The translations under genes were made by a program, and so were the position numbers. A stretch of DNA of 64,000 nt from contig JABTUQ010000002.1 in assembly GCA_015075225.1 (NCBI GenBank), forward strand, positions 62,001 to 126,000. Direction: 5' to 3'. Source of the DNA: Burkholderiales bacterium. Lineage in GTDB: Bacteria; Pseudomonadota; Gammaproteobacteria; Burkholderiales; Nitrosomonadaceae. The notes beneath the pieces are model-generated. The model worked only from the letters and a program-made list of their open reading frames with translations. It was not told the DNA's origin and did not search any database. Below, piece after piece: positions 33,462 to 43,212 of the stretch; the first letter of the stretch is position 1, and every line of letters begins with the position of its first letter.

Positions 33462-33619
33462 AAACAAGATCTTCGATTTTTAGCTGCTTGTTGATATTTC
33501 TTCTTGTATACCTGTTCCCCCTGGGATGCTTGATGCTGGGGGCTTTGATGCATCATTGGTACGCTGTTAATCTGAAAACCGCAACACAACTGATTCAGAA
33601 ACCAGCTTCAGAAATATAA
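33452..33619 (+). CDS. Possible small membrane protein overlapping the end of pilE
   Basis: An ORF of 55 codons starts at ATG 33452, overlapping the pilE stop by ten bases, and ends at TAA 33617-33619. It encodes a few basic residues, one clear hydrophobic helix ([17 protein letters not shown]), then an amphipathic tail ending KPASEI. No ribosome site is evident, so it would depend on coupling to pilE. I recognise no family, and it may be chance. Confidence 0.35.
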   Translation: MLVKTRSSIFSCLLIFLLVYLFPLGCLMLGALMHHWYAVNLKTATQLIQKPASEI

Positions 33620-33695
33620 TCAATAAATGTGTCATGTGTGCTATTTGTTGCTGTGCGGGGCAATTTCGGTAATAATTGCGTTCCTGCAGTAGCTG

Positions 33696-33782
33696 GCCGG
33701 GATGGCGGAATTGGTAGACGCACGGGACTCAAAATCCCGCGATGGTAACATCATGGGGGTTCGATTCCCCCTCCCGGCACCA
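33696..33782 (+). tRNA. tRNA-Leu (anticodon CAA)
   Basis: This is an 87-base cloverleaf. The acceptor stem GCCGGGA pairs with TCCCGGC, followed by an encoded CCA end. The D-arm is GGCGGAATTGGTAGACGC, and the anticodon stem GGGA/TCCC holds the loop CTCAAAA with anticodon CAA. A variable arm of class II type and the T-arm GGGGGTTCGATTCCCCC follow. It decodes UUG. Confidence 0.95.
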
Positions 33783-34108
33783 GAAACACTTCAAAAATAC
33801 CCCGTAACCAAGCCAAACCAGAATATGGAATTTGGCAGCAGTATTGATTGGTAGTCCTCTTTCGTAAGAAATAAATTCTCTATTTACCAATGCAGTTACT
33901 TGCTCTCTGTAAGATCAATATTGGTATTAAAAGCAATTTGTGTGTGCGAGGACTGATAAACTTTATCGCTTAGGTGGCGAACATCTTTGTTATTTCAGAC
34001 AATACTTTTATGATTTCTAAAATCTTGGCATGATAGTTGCCCGGATTTGATCGTTTGGAAGAGTTGGAAGGCTGCTGACACTATTTAAATTTATCTGGAG
34101 AAGGACAA
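33783..34108. other. Intergenic region of 326 bases
   Basis: This AT-rich stretch lies between the tRNA gene and the next ORF. I see no ORF of note. Its one clear signal is a sigma-54-type promoter at 34026-34041, and a ribosome site (GGAGAAGG) lies directly before 34109. Confidence 0.6.
34026..34041 (+). promoter_or_regulatory. Putative sigma-54 (RpoN) promoter
   Basis: TGGCATG at 34026-34032 and TTGC at 34037-34040 are four bases apart. This matches the -24/-12 pattern TGGCACG-N4-TTGCW except at one base in the -24 box and the final W. A transcript would start near 34052, giving a leader of roughly 57 bases before the 34109 gene. An enhancer-binding activator would be required; no site for one was identified. 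Confidence 0.55.
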
Positions 34109-34522
34109 ATGAATCTCAAGACGTGGACAGACGAAGAATTGGCTTCAACCCGAGGTCAAATCGAGGAATGGTGCGCCAAGCATGCGCAATCGGTCTGGAG
34201 CGGGCGCAAGGGATACATAATCGGGTTGTTGGGTGTGTTTGGTATTTCGACAGGAATTGTTTTTCTCATTTTTGATGGTATTGAGGTCATTAGTTTTGCG
34301 CCTATGTTGCCTGGAGGGGCGGTTTGTTTTTCCTGGTGGAGGGTAAATCAGCAGTACAAGAAAAATAGCGGTTTTCTTGAGGAGGTGAAGGAAGAAATCG
34401 CGCGCCGCATAAAGAAAGCGGAAAAGAATAAGAAAGCTGGAAAAATGGATAAAGTGGAGAAAGTAGAGGAATCGGTCTCTACCGGGAAAACCGAAGAAGC
34501 CGGGAAATCCGGGGGGGAGTAA
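34109..34522 (+). CDS. Membrane protein with charged C-terminal tail, unknown function
   Basis: The 137-residue product has a soluble N-terminus (KTWTDEELASTRGQIEEWC), two adjacent membrane segments (about residues 35-55 and 58-75) and a long Lys/Glu-rich coiled-coil-like tail. I recognise no family. It has a good ribosome site and a sigma-54-type promoter upstream. It converges on the GDPD-GlpD gene and appears to be a single-gene transcript. Confidence 0.7.
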   Translation: MNLKTWTDEELASTRGQIEEWCAKHAQSVWSGRKGYIIGLLGVFGISTGIVFLIFDGIEVISFAPMLPGGAVCFSWWRVNQQYKKNSGFLEEVKEEIARRIKKAEKNKKAGKMDKVEKVEESVSTGKTEEAGKSGGE

Positions 34523-34598
34523 ACACTGCCTATTTGGACCATGCTGACCAGGTAGTTTGGCAACATGGCGCAATTCACAGATGAATCAGATTCCCTGA

Positions 34599-36521
34599 TC
34601 AAGGAAGTTCAAGCGACAGTTGCGAAATATCTGCTTTGTGGACCCGGGTGGGCAGTGAAAGGCGTAGGGTGTGCAGGACTTTCCGGGCTGTTGCACGGCA
34701 AACGGTCAGTTTCCCTCCATAAATTCCCACAACCCGGGGCGTGTGGAGGGAATCACACTGCAGATGGGTTTCACGCGAACGGCTGAACGGGCTATTGTGT
34801 GATGCGGGTAATACACGCAGACCAGCAAAGCGTTCGCGCACTATGGCGTCGTGATCAGGGAAATAATATCGGAAGCAGCCCAGCAGGTACGCTTCTTCCG
34901 GGGCAAGCGGATGAGCCCTTTCGGGTTCTCCTTCAAATATTGTTTCGGTCGTGCCCAGCAAAATATGCTGTTTCCACGACAAGGCAAAGATAGCTCGCCG
35001 ATCTTGCGGTGATTCGAGGTAATAACAGCCTTTCCCTAGTTTTCCTTCCAGTATCAGATGAGTGCCCTGCACCAGCTCCACCGGCATACTCGGTGGCGCG
35101 GGCGAAATACGTTTTGCCACCTGATTGATCCAGGGACCGGCAGCATTGACAAGCGCACTTGCCGTGCATTGATGGGTTTGGCCATTTTCCTGAAATTCTA
35201 TTTCACAAATATCTCCGGAAATGTTTGCCTGGATGAATTCAGCCGGGCAGCGCAATTCTGCCCCCAGCGTGGATGCTGAATGCATGATGGCACGGGTGAG
35301 CGCCTGATCGTCAGTTTGGGCATCCCAATACTGGAAAACATGTTTGAGTCCGCGCGTCGAAAGACCATCCAGTGCGCTCCATCCGCTTCTCGGGATGGAA
35401 TGAAAACCCGCTCCCTTACCCAATCCTGCCAGTAGTGCATAGAGACTGAGTCCTGCGCGTATGGTCAGTGCATCGCGTGAAGTTTGATTATAAACAGGAA
35501 TATGAAAGGGTTGCAGGCTGACCAGAGAAGGCGCGAGGCGTAACAGTTCTGTGCGCTCTTTCAGGCTTTCCCGCACCAGGCCAAACTGACCGCTTTCCAG
35601 GTAGCGTAGGCCGCCATGGATCAGCTTGCTGGAGCGGCTTGAGGTTCCAGCAGCCAGAGCGGTTTTTTCCAGCACCAGCACACTATGGCCGGAGGCTGCT
35701 GCTGCCTGGGCAACGGCAACTCCCTGGATCCCTCCTCCAATAATTACGATGTCGTAGTGGCGGGTAGTGGAGGGGGCTGAGGATAAAGGAGACAACATTG
35801 TGCCAATCGTGTCGGTTTCAATCAATGTAATACCGGCTTGGGCGTAGTTCAGTGCTGTCAGGTAATCATCTACTGTATAAATTACCCATTGCCAGGGGCC
35901 GGACCAGAGTTGATCCAGTCTTTCAGGAAGGCAGCGGATGCTGCTGAACAGGTAATCCGGCTGCAAACGGGTTGCCATGACTGACTGTTCATCAGTCCAA
36001 TCCTCAATGATCCAGCCTGTGTTGTACTGTTGCCGCGACTTGACCAGTGTCATTAGTTCCCAATCAAATGAAATCACGACACATTGTTCCCGTACCGGGT
36101 CAATTACCGGAAGAATCGCATTCAATGTTTGATTCAGACCAAACCGGGCAATACTTTCCGCCTTGATTTCAATAAATGCGGTGACCTTGGGATGTTGCGC
36201 AAGATACGAACAGAATTCTGTCAGGCGGGGGATCGGGGGAGGCGCTGAAGTATCGATCGAATGTGCGGAAGCCGGATAAGGAACCTGGAGTACATCGATT
36301 TCATCGTCGCTCAATTCCGTTAGGCAGGCATTATTTCCGGTTAATTTGTCCAGATTGTCGTCATGACAGAGATAAGGGGTGAGCTGGCGGCTAAGCTGAA
36401 TATCAACCTCGACATAACGGGCGCCTGCCTTTACTGCCGCCTGAATCCCGGGTAAGGAATTTTCCGGATACAATGCGGGAAACCCGCGGTGGGCAACGAA
36501 ACAAGGAAGGTTGTGCGTCAT
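34599..36521 (-). CDS. Fused glycerophosphodiesterase / FAD-dependent glycerol-3-phosphate dehydrogenase
   Basis: This 640-residue protein joins two enzymes that act in sequence. Residues 5-243 are a GDPD-type phosphodiesterase with His11 in AHRGFPALYPENS, Glu38 and Asp40 in YVEVD, and His53 in CHDD; it would release glycerol 3-phosphate from phospholipid head groups. Residues 256-640 are a GlpD-type oxidoreductase with the FAD motif IGGGIQGVAVA and SSKLIHGGLRYLE; it would oxidise glycerol 3-phosphate to dihydroxyacetone phosphate and reduce quinone. The GlpD part ends soon after the GGKLTVCR motif, so the usual C-terminal cap domain of about 100 residues is absent. No glpF or glpK lies nearby. 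Fusion seen; joint activity inferred. Confidence 0.85.
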   Translation of the reverse strand: MTHNLPCFVAHRGFPALYPENSLPGIQAAVKAGARYVEVDIQLSRQLTPYLCHDDNLDKLTGNNACLTELSDDEIDVLQVPYPASAHSIDTSAPPPIPRLTEFCSYLAQHPKVTAFIEIKAESIARFGLNQTLNAILPVIDPVREQCVVISFDWELMTLVKSRQQYNTGWIIEDWTDEQSVMATRLQPDYLFSSIRCLPERLDQLWSGPWQWVIYTVDDYLTALNYAQAGITLIETDTIGTMLSPLSSAPSTTRHYDIVIIGGGIQGVAVAQAAAASGHSVLVLEKTALAAGTSSRSSKLIHGGLRYLESGQFGLVRESLKERTELLRLAPSLVSLQPFHIPVYNQTSRDALTIRAGLSLYALLAGLGKGAGFHSIPRSGWSALDGLSTRGLKHVFQYWDAQTDDQALTRAIMHSASTLGAELRCPAEFIQANISGDICEIEFQENGQTHQCTASALVNAAGPWINQVAKRISPAPPSMPVELVQGTHLILEGKLGKGCYYLESPQDRRAIFALSWKQHILLGTTETIFEGEPERAHPLAPEEAYLLGCFRYYFPDHDAIVRERFAGLRVLPASHNSPFSRSRETHLQCDSLHTPRVVGIYGGKLTVCRATARKVLHTLRLSLPTRVHKADISQLSLELP

Positions 36522-36632
36522 AAAAGGAGAATCAAACTGATTTTTCTTTTGAGTCTACTCTCTATTCCATTGGATTGCGAAGTCGTCCGATAACGGGAAG
36601 GTTGTTCAGGTTCAATTCAGTTAGGAGAGAGT

Positions 36633-37289
36633 ATGCTTGTCAGGAAAAATGTTCGCTTCCGCATGGCGCTGCCAGTTTTGCTGGTGGCTATTTTATTTGT
36701 CCCGTTTGTCATGAATTTTCTGGGTCATGCCATATTTGGACAGAAACACTTTCCGCCACTGATCATGATGAAACTGCCGGCTGACAGTTCGGTGATCAGC
36801 TTGCCACGGGAAATCAGGCAGTACAAACCTTTTGAAATCAGGTTGCGGTTGAACTCCAGGGATCTGGCACAGCGAATCAATGACATTACTAAAAAAGCAC
36901 TCCCTGGAACCGAGTTGCAAGGTATTCGTAGCGAGGTTTTTCCGGAGATGTATGCCGGGATTACTGGCGATGCTTTTGCCATTGATCCGCCGGAGCCAAG
37001 GATGCAGCTTTCTTCCAGCCAAAATGAGACAGACTGGTCTTGGATCATAACGCCTGAAAAAACAGGGCGTTATAAATTGTCACTGCAAATGTATTTGCAG
37101 ACGACAGAAACGACTCATGAACACCCATTGGTGGCTGATCTGGCGGAAATCCAGATTTTTGTACAAAAAAATCCGGAATCCTGGTTGCGAACATACGGCA
37201 TCTGGTATGCGATTCTTGTCCTGTTGGTGGCAGGATGGTGGTGGAAAAGTCGTTTGGCACGGAAACAAAAAGCGGCTGAAGAGCAATAA
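36633..37289 (+). CDS. Membrane-anchored protein with two terminal helices, unknown function
   Basis: This 218-residue protein has a helix near each end (about residues 11-31 and 189-207) enclosing a domain of about 150 residues, likely periplasmic and beta-rich, with an immunoglobulin-like feel (WSWIITPEKTGRYKLSLQM). The C-terminus is basic and cytoplasmic. I recognise no family. GGAGAGAG precedes the ATG. It is divergent from the GDPD-GlpD gene and separated from czcC by a hairpin. Confidence 0.65.
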   Translation: MLVRKNVRFRMALPVLLVAILFVPFVMNFLGHAIFGQKHFPPLIMMKLPADSSVISLPREIRQYKPFEIRLRLNSRDLAQRINDITKKALPGTELQGIRSEVFPEMYAGITGDAFAIDPPEPRMQLSSSQNETDWSWIITPEKTGRYKLSLQMYLQTTETTHEHPLVADLAEIQIFVQKNPESWLRTYGIWYAILVLLVAGWWWKSRLARKQKAAEEQ

Positions 37290-37316
37290 TTTTCTATTCC
37301 ATCGCGGTTGTCATCG

Positions 37317-37360
37317 GGTTTGTCAGCAGTCCCCTGCCGAGGGGAGGCTGCTGGCAAACC
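37317..37360. terminator. Strong intergenic hairpin before czcCBA
   Basis: The left arm GGTTTG-T-CAGCAG-T-CCCCT faces the right arm AGGGG-AGG-CTGCTG-G-CAAACC with loop GCCG. That gives 17 pairs plus a G-U wobble and a small bulge. A T-run follows only about 16 bases later, so it may be a weak terminator of the upstream gene or a repeat element. Confidence 0.4.
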
Positions 37361-37456
37361 GGCCTCATTTCTGATTTTTATAACTGCAGATTTTTTCGTT
37401 TGCACTGCGGTATTCCTGCTTCTTAATCGAAATCCGTTTTTTTATTGTTGTTTTAT

Positions 37457-38707
37457 ATGCGAAAGATTTTTATCAGCGCACTTTCCGGTTTCGCCTTGCT
37501 GTTGTCGGGTAACCCGCTTCTGGCGGCGGAAAGCGGATATACCGTCACGGATATTCAGCGTATGGGTTTACAGGCGAATGGCCTGCTGCAGGCGGCCCGT
37601 TCGCAGGTTGACATAGCCAGAGCGGAGGTTACCAGCGCATCGGCATTTCCCAACCCCGAAGTTACCCTTATGGCCGGTCCTGATAGCAAACGCCTGCCCG
37701 AGAGTGAAACTGGTCCTTCATCCATGCAGCGGCAGGTCACCGTCAGCCAGCCTCTGGAAAATCCATTTGTGCGGCGTGCGCGGATCGGAGCGGCGGAATC
37801 GGGTGTTGAAGCCAGTCTTGCCAATCTGGAACAGGCGCGGGCTGATCTGGCTGCACAGCTTCGGGTGCAAACCTATGAATTTTTGTTGCGGCATGATCTG
37901 GCGGATATGGAGTCGGATATTCACGGCCTGATGAAAGAAATACAGCGTCGGATCAAACTGAGTGTTGAACTGGGTGAGACTGCCCGTTTCGAATTGATTC
38001 GAGCGGATACCGAGGTGATGACAGCGGCCAGCAGAAAAGAAGCAGCATCCCTCAATACAGAGCGGGCTCGGATTGCCTTGCAGAAATTAACTGCAGGCGC
38101 TTTGCCTGCTGAATTCAACGTGGCCGCTTCACTTGGCGATCCGGTTACGCTGCCTTCACTGGAAGCGTTGCGTGCCGAGCTGCCAGCGGCCAACCCGGAA
38201 ATTTTGCGTCTGGAAGCGGAGCAAAATCGTGCGCGTTTACGGATCGATCAGGAACGTGCTTCAGTGCTGCCTTCAATAGATGTGCTTTACAGCAATTATC
38301 AGGATAAGCAATTTACATCGAATACCGCCGGGCTTAGTGTGCGGATTCCACTTTTCTATCAGCGGCGGGGTGAAGTCGATGCAGCCGTTTCGGATGCAGC
38401 CCGGGTGCGAGAGACGCTTGATTATCGCCGCTACGAGATCGATCGATTGCTGGAATCTGCCTGGCAGGCAATGGAAATTGCGCGCCGCCGGGTAGAAATG
38501 TTTGAAGGCGGCATCGTCAAGGAAGCAGAAGCTGCGCTACGTGTGGCGGAAGCGGCTTTCCGGCTGGGAGAAAGAGGGTTTATCGAGGTGCTGGATACCC
38601 AGCGGGTATTGCGTAATACGCGTTCGGAATTATTACAGGCCCAGTTCGAATTACAGTCAGCGGCAGCAGAGATAGACCGGCTGCGGGCGCATTATCCAAA
38701 GGAGTAG
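37457..38707 (+). CDS. czcC: Outer-membrane efflux channel, CzcC type
   Basis: This is a TolC-like outer membrane factor of a metal-efflux RND system. The 416-residue product has a signal peptide (FISALSGFALLLSGNPLLA) and the duplicated helical repeats of the family (SASAFPNPEVTLMAGPDS, later GERGFIEVLDTQRVLRNTR). The ATG at 37457 is preferred over TTG 37445. It forms an operon with czcB and czcA at gaps of 9 and 2 bases. Confidence 0.88.
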   Translation: MRKIFISALSGFALLLSGNPLLAAESGYTVTDIQRMGLQANGLLQAARSQVDIARAEVTSASAFPNPEVTLMAGPDSKRLPESETGPSSMQRQVTVSQPLENPFVRRARIGAAESGVEASLANLEQARADLAAQLRVQTYEFLLRHDLADMESDIHGLMKEIQRRIKLSVELGETARFELIRADTEVMTAASRKEAASLNTERARIALQKLTAGALPAEFNVAASLGDPVTLPSLEALRAELPAANPEILRLEAEQNRARLRIDQERASVLPSIDVLYSNYQDKQFTSNTAGLSVRIPLFYQRRGEVDAAVSDAARVRETLDYRRYEIDRLLESAWQAMEIARRRVEMFEGGIVKEAEAALRVAEAAFRLGERGFIEVLDTQRVLRNTRSELLQAQFELQSAAAEIDRLRAHYPKE

Positions 38708-38716
38708 TTTTTCTCT

Positions 38717-39880
38717 ATGAATTTCCAGATATCGATCATCGCTGTTTTACTTGCGTGCGCCACGCTGTTTGTTCCGGGTTGCAAGAATGAAGAAGCGCCA
38801 GAGCCACCGGAGAAGCATGTGCAGGCAGAAACAGACGATGCCAGTACGATTTTTTTGAGACCGGATTTGCTGGAGCGGATTAAAACTGGTAACCCGTTTT
38901 ATGCCGATATTGCCGAGAAATTGAGTGTTCCCGGGCAGATCAAGGTGAATGAATTGAAGCTCGTCCAGGTCGGGGCGAGCTTCACCGGGCGTATCGTGGA
39001 AATTTACGCGCATCTAGGGGATAACGTTGCAGCTGGCACTAAACTGGCACGGATTTCAAGCCCGGAATTGACTCAGGCGCAACTGGCCTATCTGCGCGCC
39101 AATTCGCTGGCTGTACTGGCGCAGCGTGCGGCGATACGTGCAAAACAATTGTTTGAAGAGGATGTTATCAGTGCGGCCGAATTGCAGCGTCGCGAATCGG
39201 AACTCCAGGTGGCCGATGCTGAACTGAGTGCGGCGAAAGATCACTTGCGTCTGCTGGGAATGAATAACCAGTCCGTACAGGATCTGACCAAACACGGACA
39301 AATCCAGCCTTCCGTGGTTATCACCGCGCCACACAGCGGTACGGTGATTGTACGCAACGTCGCGCTGGGGCAGGTGGTGCAGCCATCGGATCAGCTGTTT
39401 ACACTGGCAGATTTGTCAGTGCTGTGGGTGGTGGGTGATGTACCTGAGCACGCGGCACATTCCGTCGAGCAGGGTCAGCATGTGCAGGTGCGTGTGCCCG
39501 CATTGGGGGACAGGAGTTTTGATGGAACCATCATATTCGTATCCGACATTGTCAATCCGCTGACCCGGACTGTAACAGTCCGCACGGAAGTGGATAATCC
39601 CGAGCGCAGGCTGCGGCCGGATATGCTGACCACAGTGCATATCGATGAACATGCGCGCGAACGTCTGGTGATCCCGAAAGGTGCTGTGGTCCGCGAAAAT
39701 AATGAAGATCATGTGTTTATTGCCCGGGAAGATGGCGGCTTCACGCTGACTCCGGTCAAACTGGATGTGGCGATTAACGGGATGAGACCCGTTCTGGAAG
39801 GATTGACGGCAGAGCAAACGATTATTGTCGAAGGTGCCTTTCATCTGAATAACGAACGCAAGCGCAAGGATCTGGAATAG
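38717..39880 (+). CDS. czcB: Periplasmic adaptor of metal RND efflux, CzcB type
   Basis: This membrane-fusion protein connects the inner-membrane pump with the outer-membrane channel. The 387-residue product has a lipoprotein-type signal (FVPGC), a barrel-sandwich domain split around a helical hairpin (QVGASFTGRIVEIYAHLGD ... ITAPHSGTVIVRNV), and a beta-barrel region with DIVNPLTRTVTVRTEV. No His-rich N-terminal metal-binding segment is visible. The target metal cannot be fixed from the sequence. Confidence 0.88.
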   Translation: MNFQISIIAVLLACATLFVPGCKNEEAPEPPEKHVQAETDDASTIFLRPDLLERIKTGNPFYADIAEKLSVPGQIKVNELKLVQVGASFTGRIVEIYAHLGDNVAAGTKLARISSPELTQAQLAYLRANSLAVLAQRAAIRAKQLFEEDVISAAELQRRESELQVADAELSAAKDHLRLLGMNNQSVQDLTKHGQIQPSVVITAPHSGTVIVRNVALGQVVQPSDQLFTLADLSVLWVVGDVPEHAAHSVEQGQHVQVRVPALGDRSFDGTIIFVSDIVNPLTRTVTVRTEVDNPERRLRPDMLTTVHIDEHARERLVIPKGAVVRENNEDHVFIAREDGGFTLTPVKLDVAINGMRPVLEGLTAEQTIIVEGAFHLNNERKRKDLE

Positions 39881-39882
39881 CC

Positions 39883-42800
39883 ATGATTGTTTCCCTGGTA
39901 CGCGCCATGCTGGCGCAGCGGTTGGTGGTCGTTGTGCTGACGTTGATTCTGATGGGCTTTGGTTTGCATGCGGCACAGCGCCTGTCGGTGGATGCTTTCC
40001 CGGATGTCACCAATGTTCAGGTGCAGATTGCAACCGAGGCCATCGGCCGCAGTCCGGAGGAAATCGAGCGGCTGGTGACGGTTCCGCTGGAAATTGCCAT
40101 GACCGGTATGCCGGGACTGGAGGAAATGCGCTCGCTGAACAAGAGTGGTTTATCCATTATTACGCTGGTATTTACCGATGATACCGATGTGTATTTTGCC
40201 CGGCAACTGGTCATGGAGCGGCTGCTGAAGTGGCCAGTAAAATGCCACCTGGCATCATTCCGCGCCTTGGCCCGGTTTCTACGGGGCTGGGAGAGGTTTA
40301 TCATCACACGATTGATCACCCTGATGATGGTGAGCGGGCGCTGACCGTCGAAGAGTTGACCGAGCGGCGCATCGTGCAGGATTGGGTGGTGCGGCCGATG
40401 TTACGTTCTATCCCTGGAGTGGCGGAAATCAATTCGCAGGGAGGGTATGTCAAGCAATACCATGTACTGGCGGATCCTAACAAGCTGCGTCACTATAATC
40501 TGACGCTGGAGCAGGTAGAGAAGGCCATTGCAGAAAACAATGCCAATGCCAGCGGCGGAATTTTGCCGACCGGCAGTGAACAATATCTCGTCAAGGGCGT
40601 CGGGTTGATTCGCAAGCTGCAGGATATTGGCAATATTGTTTTGTCAGAAGAACGTGGCGTGCCCGTGTTTGTGCGTGATGTGGCAGAGGTAAAACTGGGC
40701 ACGGAAGTCAGGGCGGGTGCAGTTATCAAGGGGGGATATACCGAATCGGCTTCCGGTATCGTGCTGATGATCCGGAGTGGCAATGCCAAGGAGATCGTGG
40801 AGCGCGTCAAGGCAAAGGTGGCTGAGATCAACGAACAGAAACTGTTACCCGGCGGATTGCAGATCGTTCCGTATTACGATCGTACCGATCTGGTTGATGC
40901 TGCCTTGTGGACGGTTAGCAAGGTGTTGATGGAAGGTATTTTCCTGGTCATTGTCGTGCTGTTTATTTTTCTGGGGGACGTGCGTTCAAGCCTGATTGTA
41001 GTGGCAACGCTGGTGGTGACACCCTTGCTGACATTCATGGTGATGAACCATCAGGGGATCTCGGCCAATCTGATGTCGCTGGGTGGACTTGCGATCGCAA
41101 TCGGATTGATGGTCGATTCGACTGTGGTGGTGGTGGAGAACGTGTTTCACCGTCTGGGGCATAGTGGCAGCTCAGAGGAGTCGCGTGCACGCACCATTAT
41201 CGAGGCCGTGGGTGAGGTGGGGACACCGGTTATTTTCGGTATCTGTATCATCATCCTGGTTTTTCTGCCGCTGATGACGTTGCAGGGAATGGAGGGCAAG
41301 CTGTTTAGTCCGCTGGCCTTTACGATCGCGATTGCCCTGGCAATTTCCCTGATCGTTTCACTGACGTTATCTCCGGTGCTGTGTGCCTATATTTTGAAAG
41401 GAGGAGCTGATCACGATACGTTGATCATTGCCAGGCTGAAGGCCGCGTATCACGCTTTGCTCAATGCTGCCCTTAAGAGGGCAAAACTCACTGTGACTAC
41501 TGCGCTGGGGTTGCTGTTGCTGTCTTTTGTATTGTTCCCATTCCTGGGGAAATCGTTTATTCCGACTTTGAAGGAAGGTGCATTGACCCCCCAGATCAAC
41601 CGGGTAGCCTCGATTTCACTGGATGAGGCGATTGGAATGGAAATGGAGGCGATGAAGGCGGTATCGAAGGTACCGGGAGTCAAAAGTGTGGTTTCCAAGC
41701 TGGGCCGAGGTGAATCGCCTGCTGATCCGGCCGGACAGAATGAATCCGATCCGATCGTAATGCTTGATCCGGAAGCCGGCCGTACCCAGGATGAAGTGGA
41801 TGAAGATATCCGCAAGTTACTGGAAGTATTGCCCGGTGTCAGCATTGTTTTGTCGCAACCGATTGCCGAACGGGTGGACGAGATGGTGACCGGGGTACGT
41901 TCTGAAATTGCGGTAAAAATTTTCGGGGATAATCTGAATAAATTGCGTGAACTGTCGGAACAGATTGCCCGTATTTTACGTAATGTTCCGGGGGCGCGGG
42001 ATATTCGCATAGAACGATTGTCCGGCCAGCAATCCCTCAGTATTGACGTTGACCGCAATGCCATTGCACGTAACGGTATCAATGTGGCCGATGTGCATGA
42101 GCTGATTGAGACGGCTATCGGGGGGCGTGAAGTAAGCACCTTGTATGAAGGTGAACGGCGCTTTGCCATTGTGGTGCGGTTTCCGCCACATTTTCGCGAC
42201 AGTATTGAAAGTATCCGCAACTTGCCGCTGCGAGCACCGGATGGCGCTATCGTGCCGCTCTATACCGTTGCCAGTATCAATATCATCGATGGCCCTGCCC
42301 AGGTTTCGCGTGAAAATGCCAAGCGTCGTGTAGTGGTGGGTTCAAATGTGGAGGGCCGTGATCTGGGTGGATTTGTAGCAGAAGTACAGGAGCGGATTGC
42401 GAAGGAAGTGAAACTGCCTGACGGCTATTTTTTCGAATGGGGCGGGCAGTTCGAGAATATGGAACGTGCCATGAATACACTTTCGGTGATTGTGCCGATC
42501 ACGATTTTTGCCATCTTTTTTTTACTATTCCTGTTATTCAACTCCATCAAGCTGGCTGCCCTGATTATTCTGGTGCTGCCATTTGCCTCGATAGGAGGCG
42601 TATTCGGCCTGTTTGTCACAGGCGAATATCTGTCGGTACCCGCATCGGTAGGCTTTATTGCGCTGTGGGGAGTTGCGGTGTTGAATGGGGTCGTGCTGAT
42701 TTCCTATATCCGCAAATTGCGTGATGAAGGTTTCAGTGTCAAGGATGCCGTCATCAAGGGATGTGAGCAGCGTTTTCGTCCGGTTCTGATGACAGCCACG

Positions 42801-43001
42801 GTAGCCATGCTCGGATTGGTTCCGTTCCTGTTTGCAACCGGCCCAGGCTCGGAAGTGCAGCGGCCACTCGCCATCGTGGTGATCGGTGGACTGATCACCT
42901 CTACATTGCTGACGCTGGTCGTGCTTCCCGTGTTATACCGCTGGTTTGACCGGCCTTCACCTGCGCAGCAAATTCAGGTTTTGAAGGAATCAGGAGTTTG
43001 A
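39883..43001 (+). CDS. czcA: Heavy-metal RND efflux pump, CzcA type, frameshifted in this sequence
   Basis: This is the proton-driven inner-membrane pump of the CBA system. The first 115 codons are in one frame up to FARQLVMERLL; the remainder continues in another. Restoring one G at 40227 gives ERLLEVASKMPPGI, which fits the family, and a 1,039-residue protein of normal length. The transmembrane-4 motif reads GLAIAIGLMVDSTVVVVEN, which has the proton-relay Asp and the Glu but differs from the classical DFG-D-VEN pattern of Czc and from the Cus motif, so substrate is open. A one-base loss in a GG run suggests sequence error. Confidence 0.88.
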
Positions 43002-43110
43002 ATTTGCCTTGATTTTTTGCATTGCTACAGTTCTGCACACATAGTTCTGCCGCATAACTCGTTTTATATTGCGATGATCAACAAAGAGCTGTGAGAAGCT
43101 GGGCGGTTTC

Positions 43111-43139
43111 TGGAAAAGCTTCTCTATTTCGCGTATAAT
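43111..43139 (+). promoter_or_regulatory. Putative carAB promoter
   Basis: A perfect -10 TATAAT at 43134-43139 is preceded by TGGAAA at 43111-43116 (four of six -35 bases) with 17-base spacing. It lies about 75 bases before carA, in the 211-base gap after czcA. Confidence 0.55.
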
Positions 43140-43212
43140 TCTCCAACGCGGTGTGAGGTTAACTTTGATCCGCTTTTTCTATCTATCCGCATCATCGTAT
43201 TAGGGGAATTCT

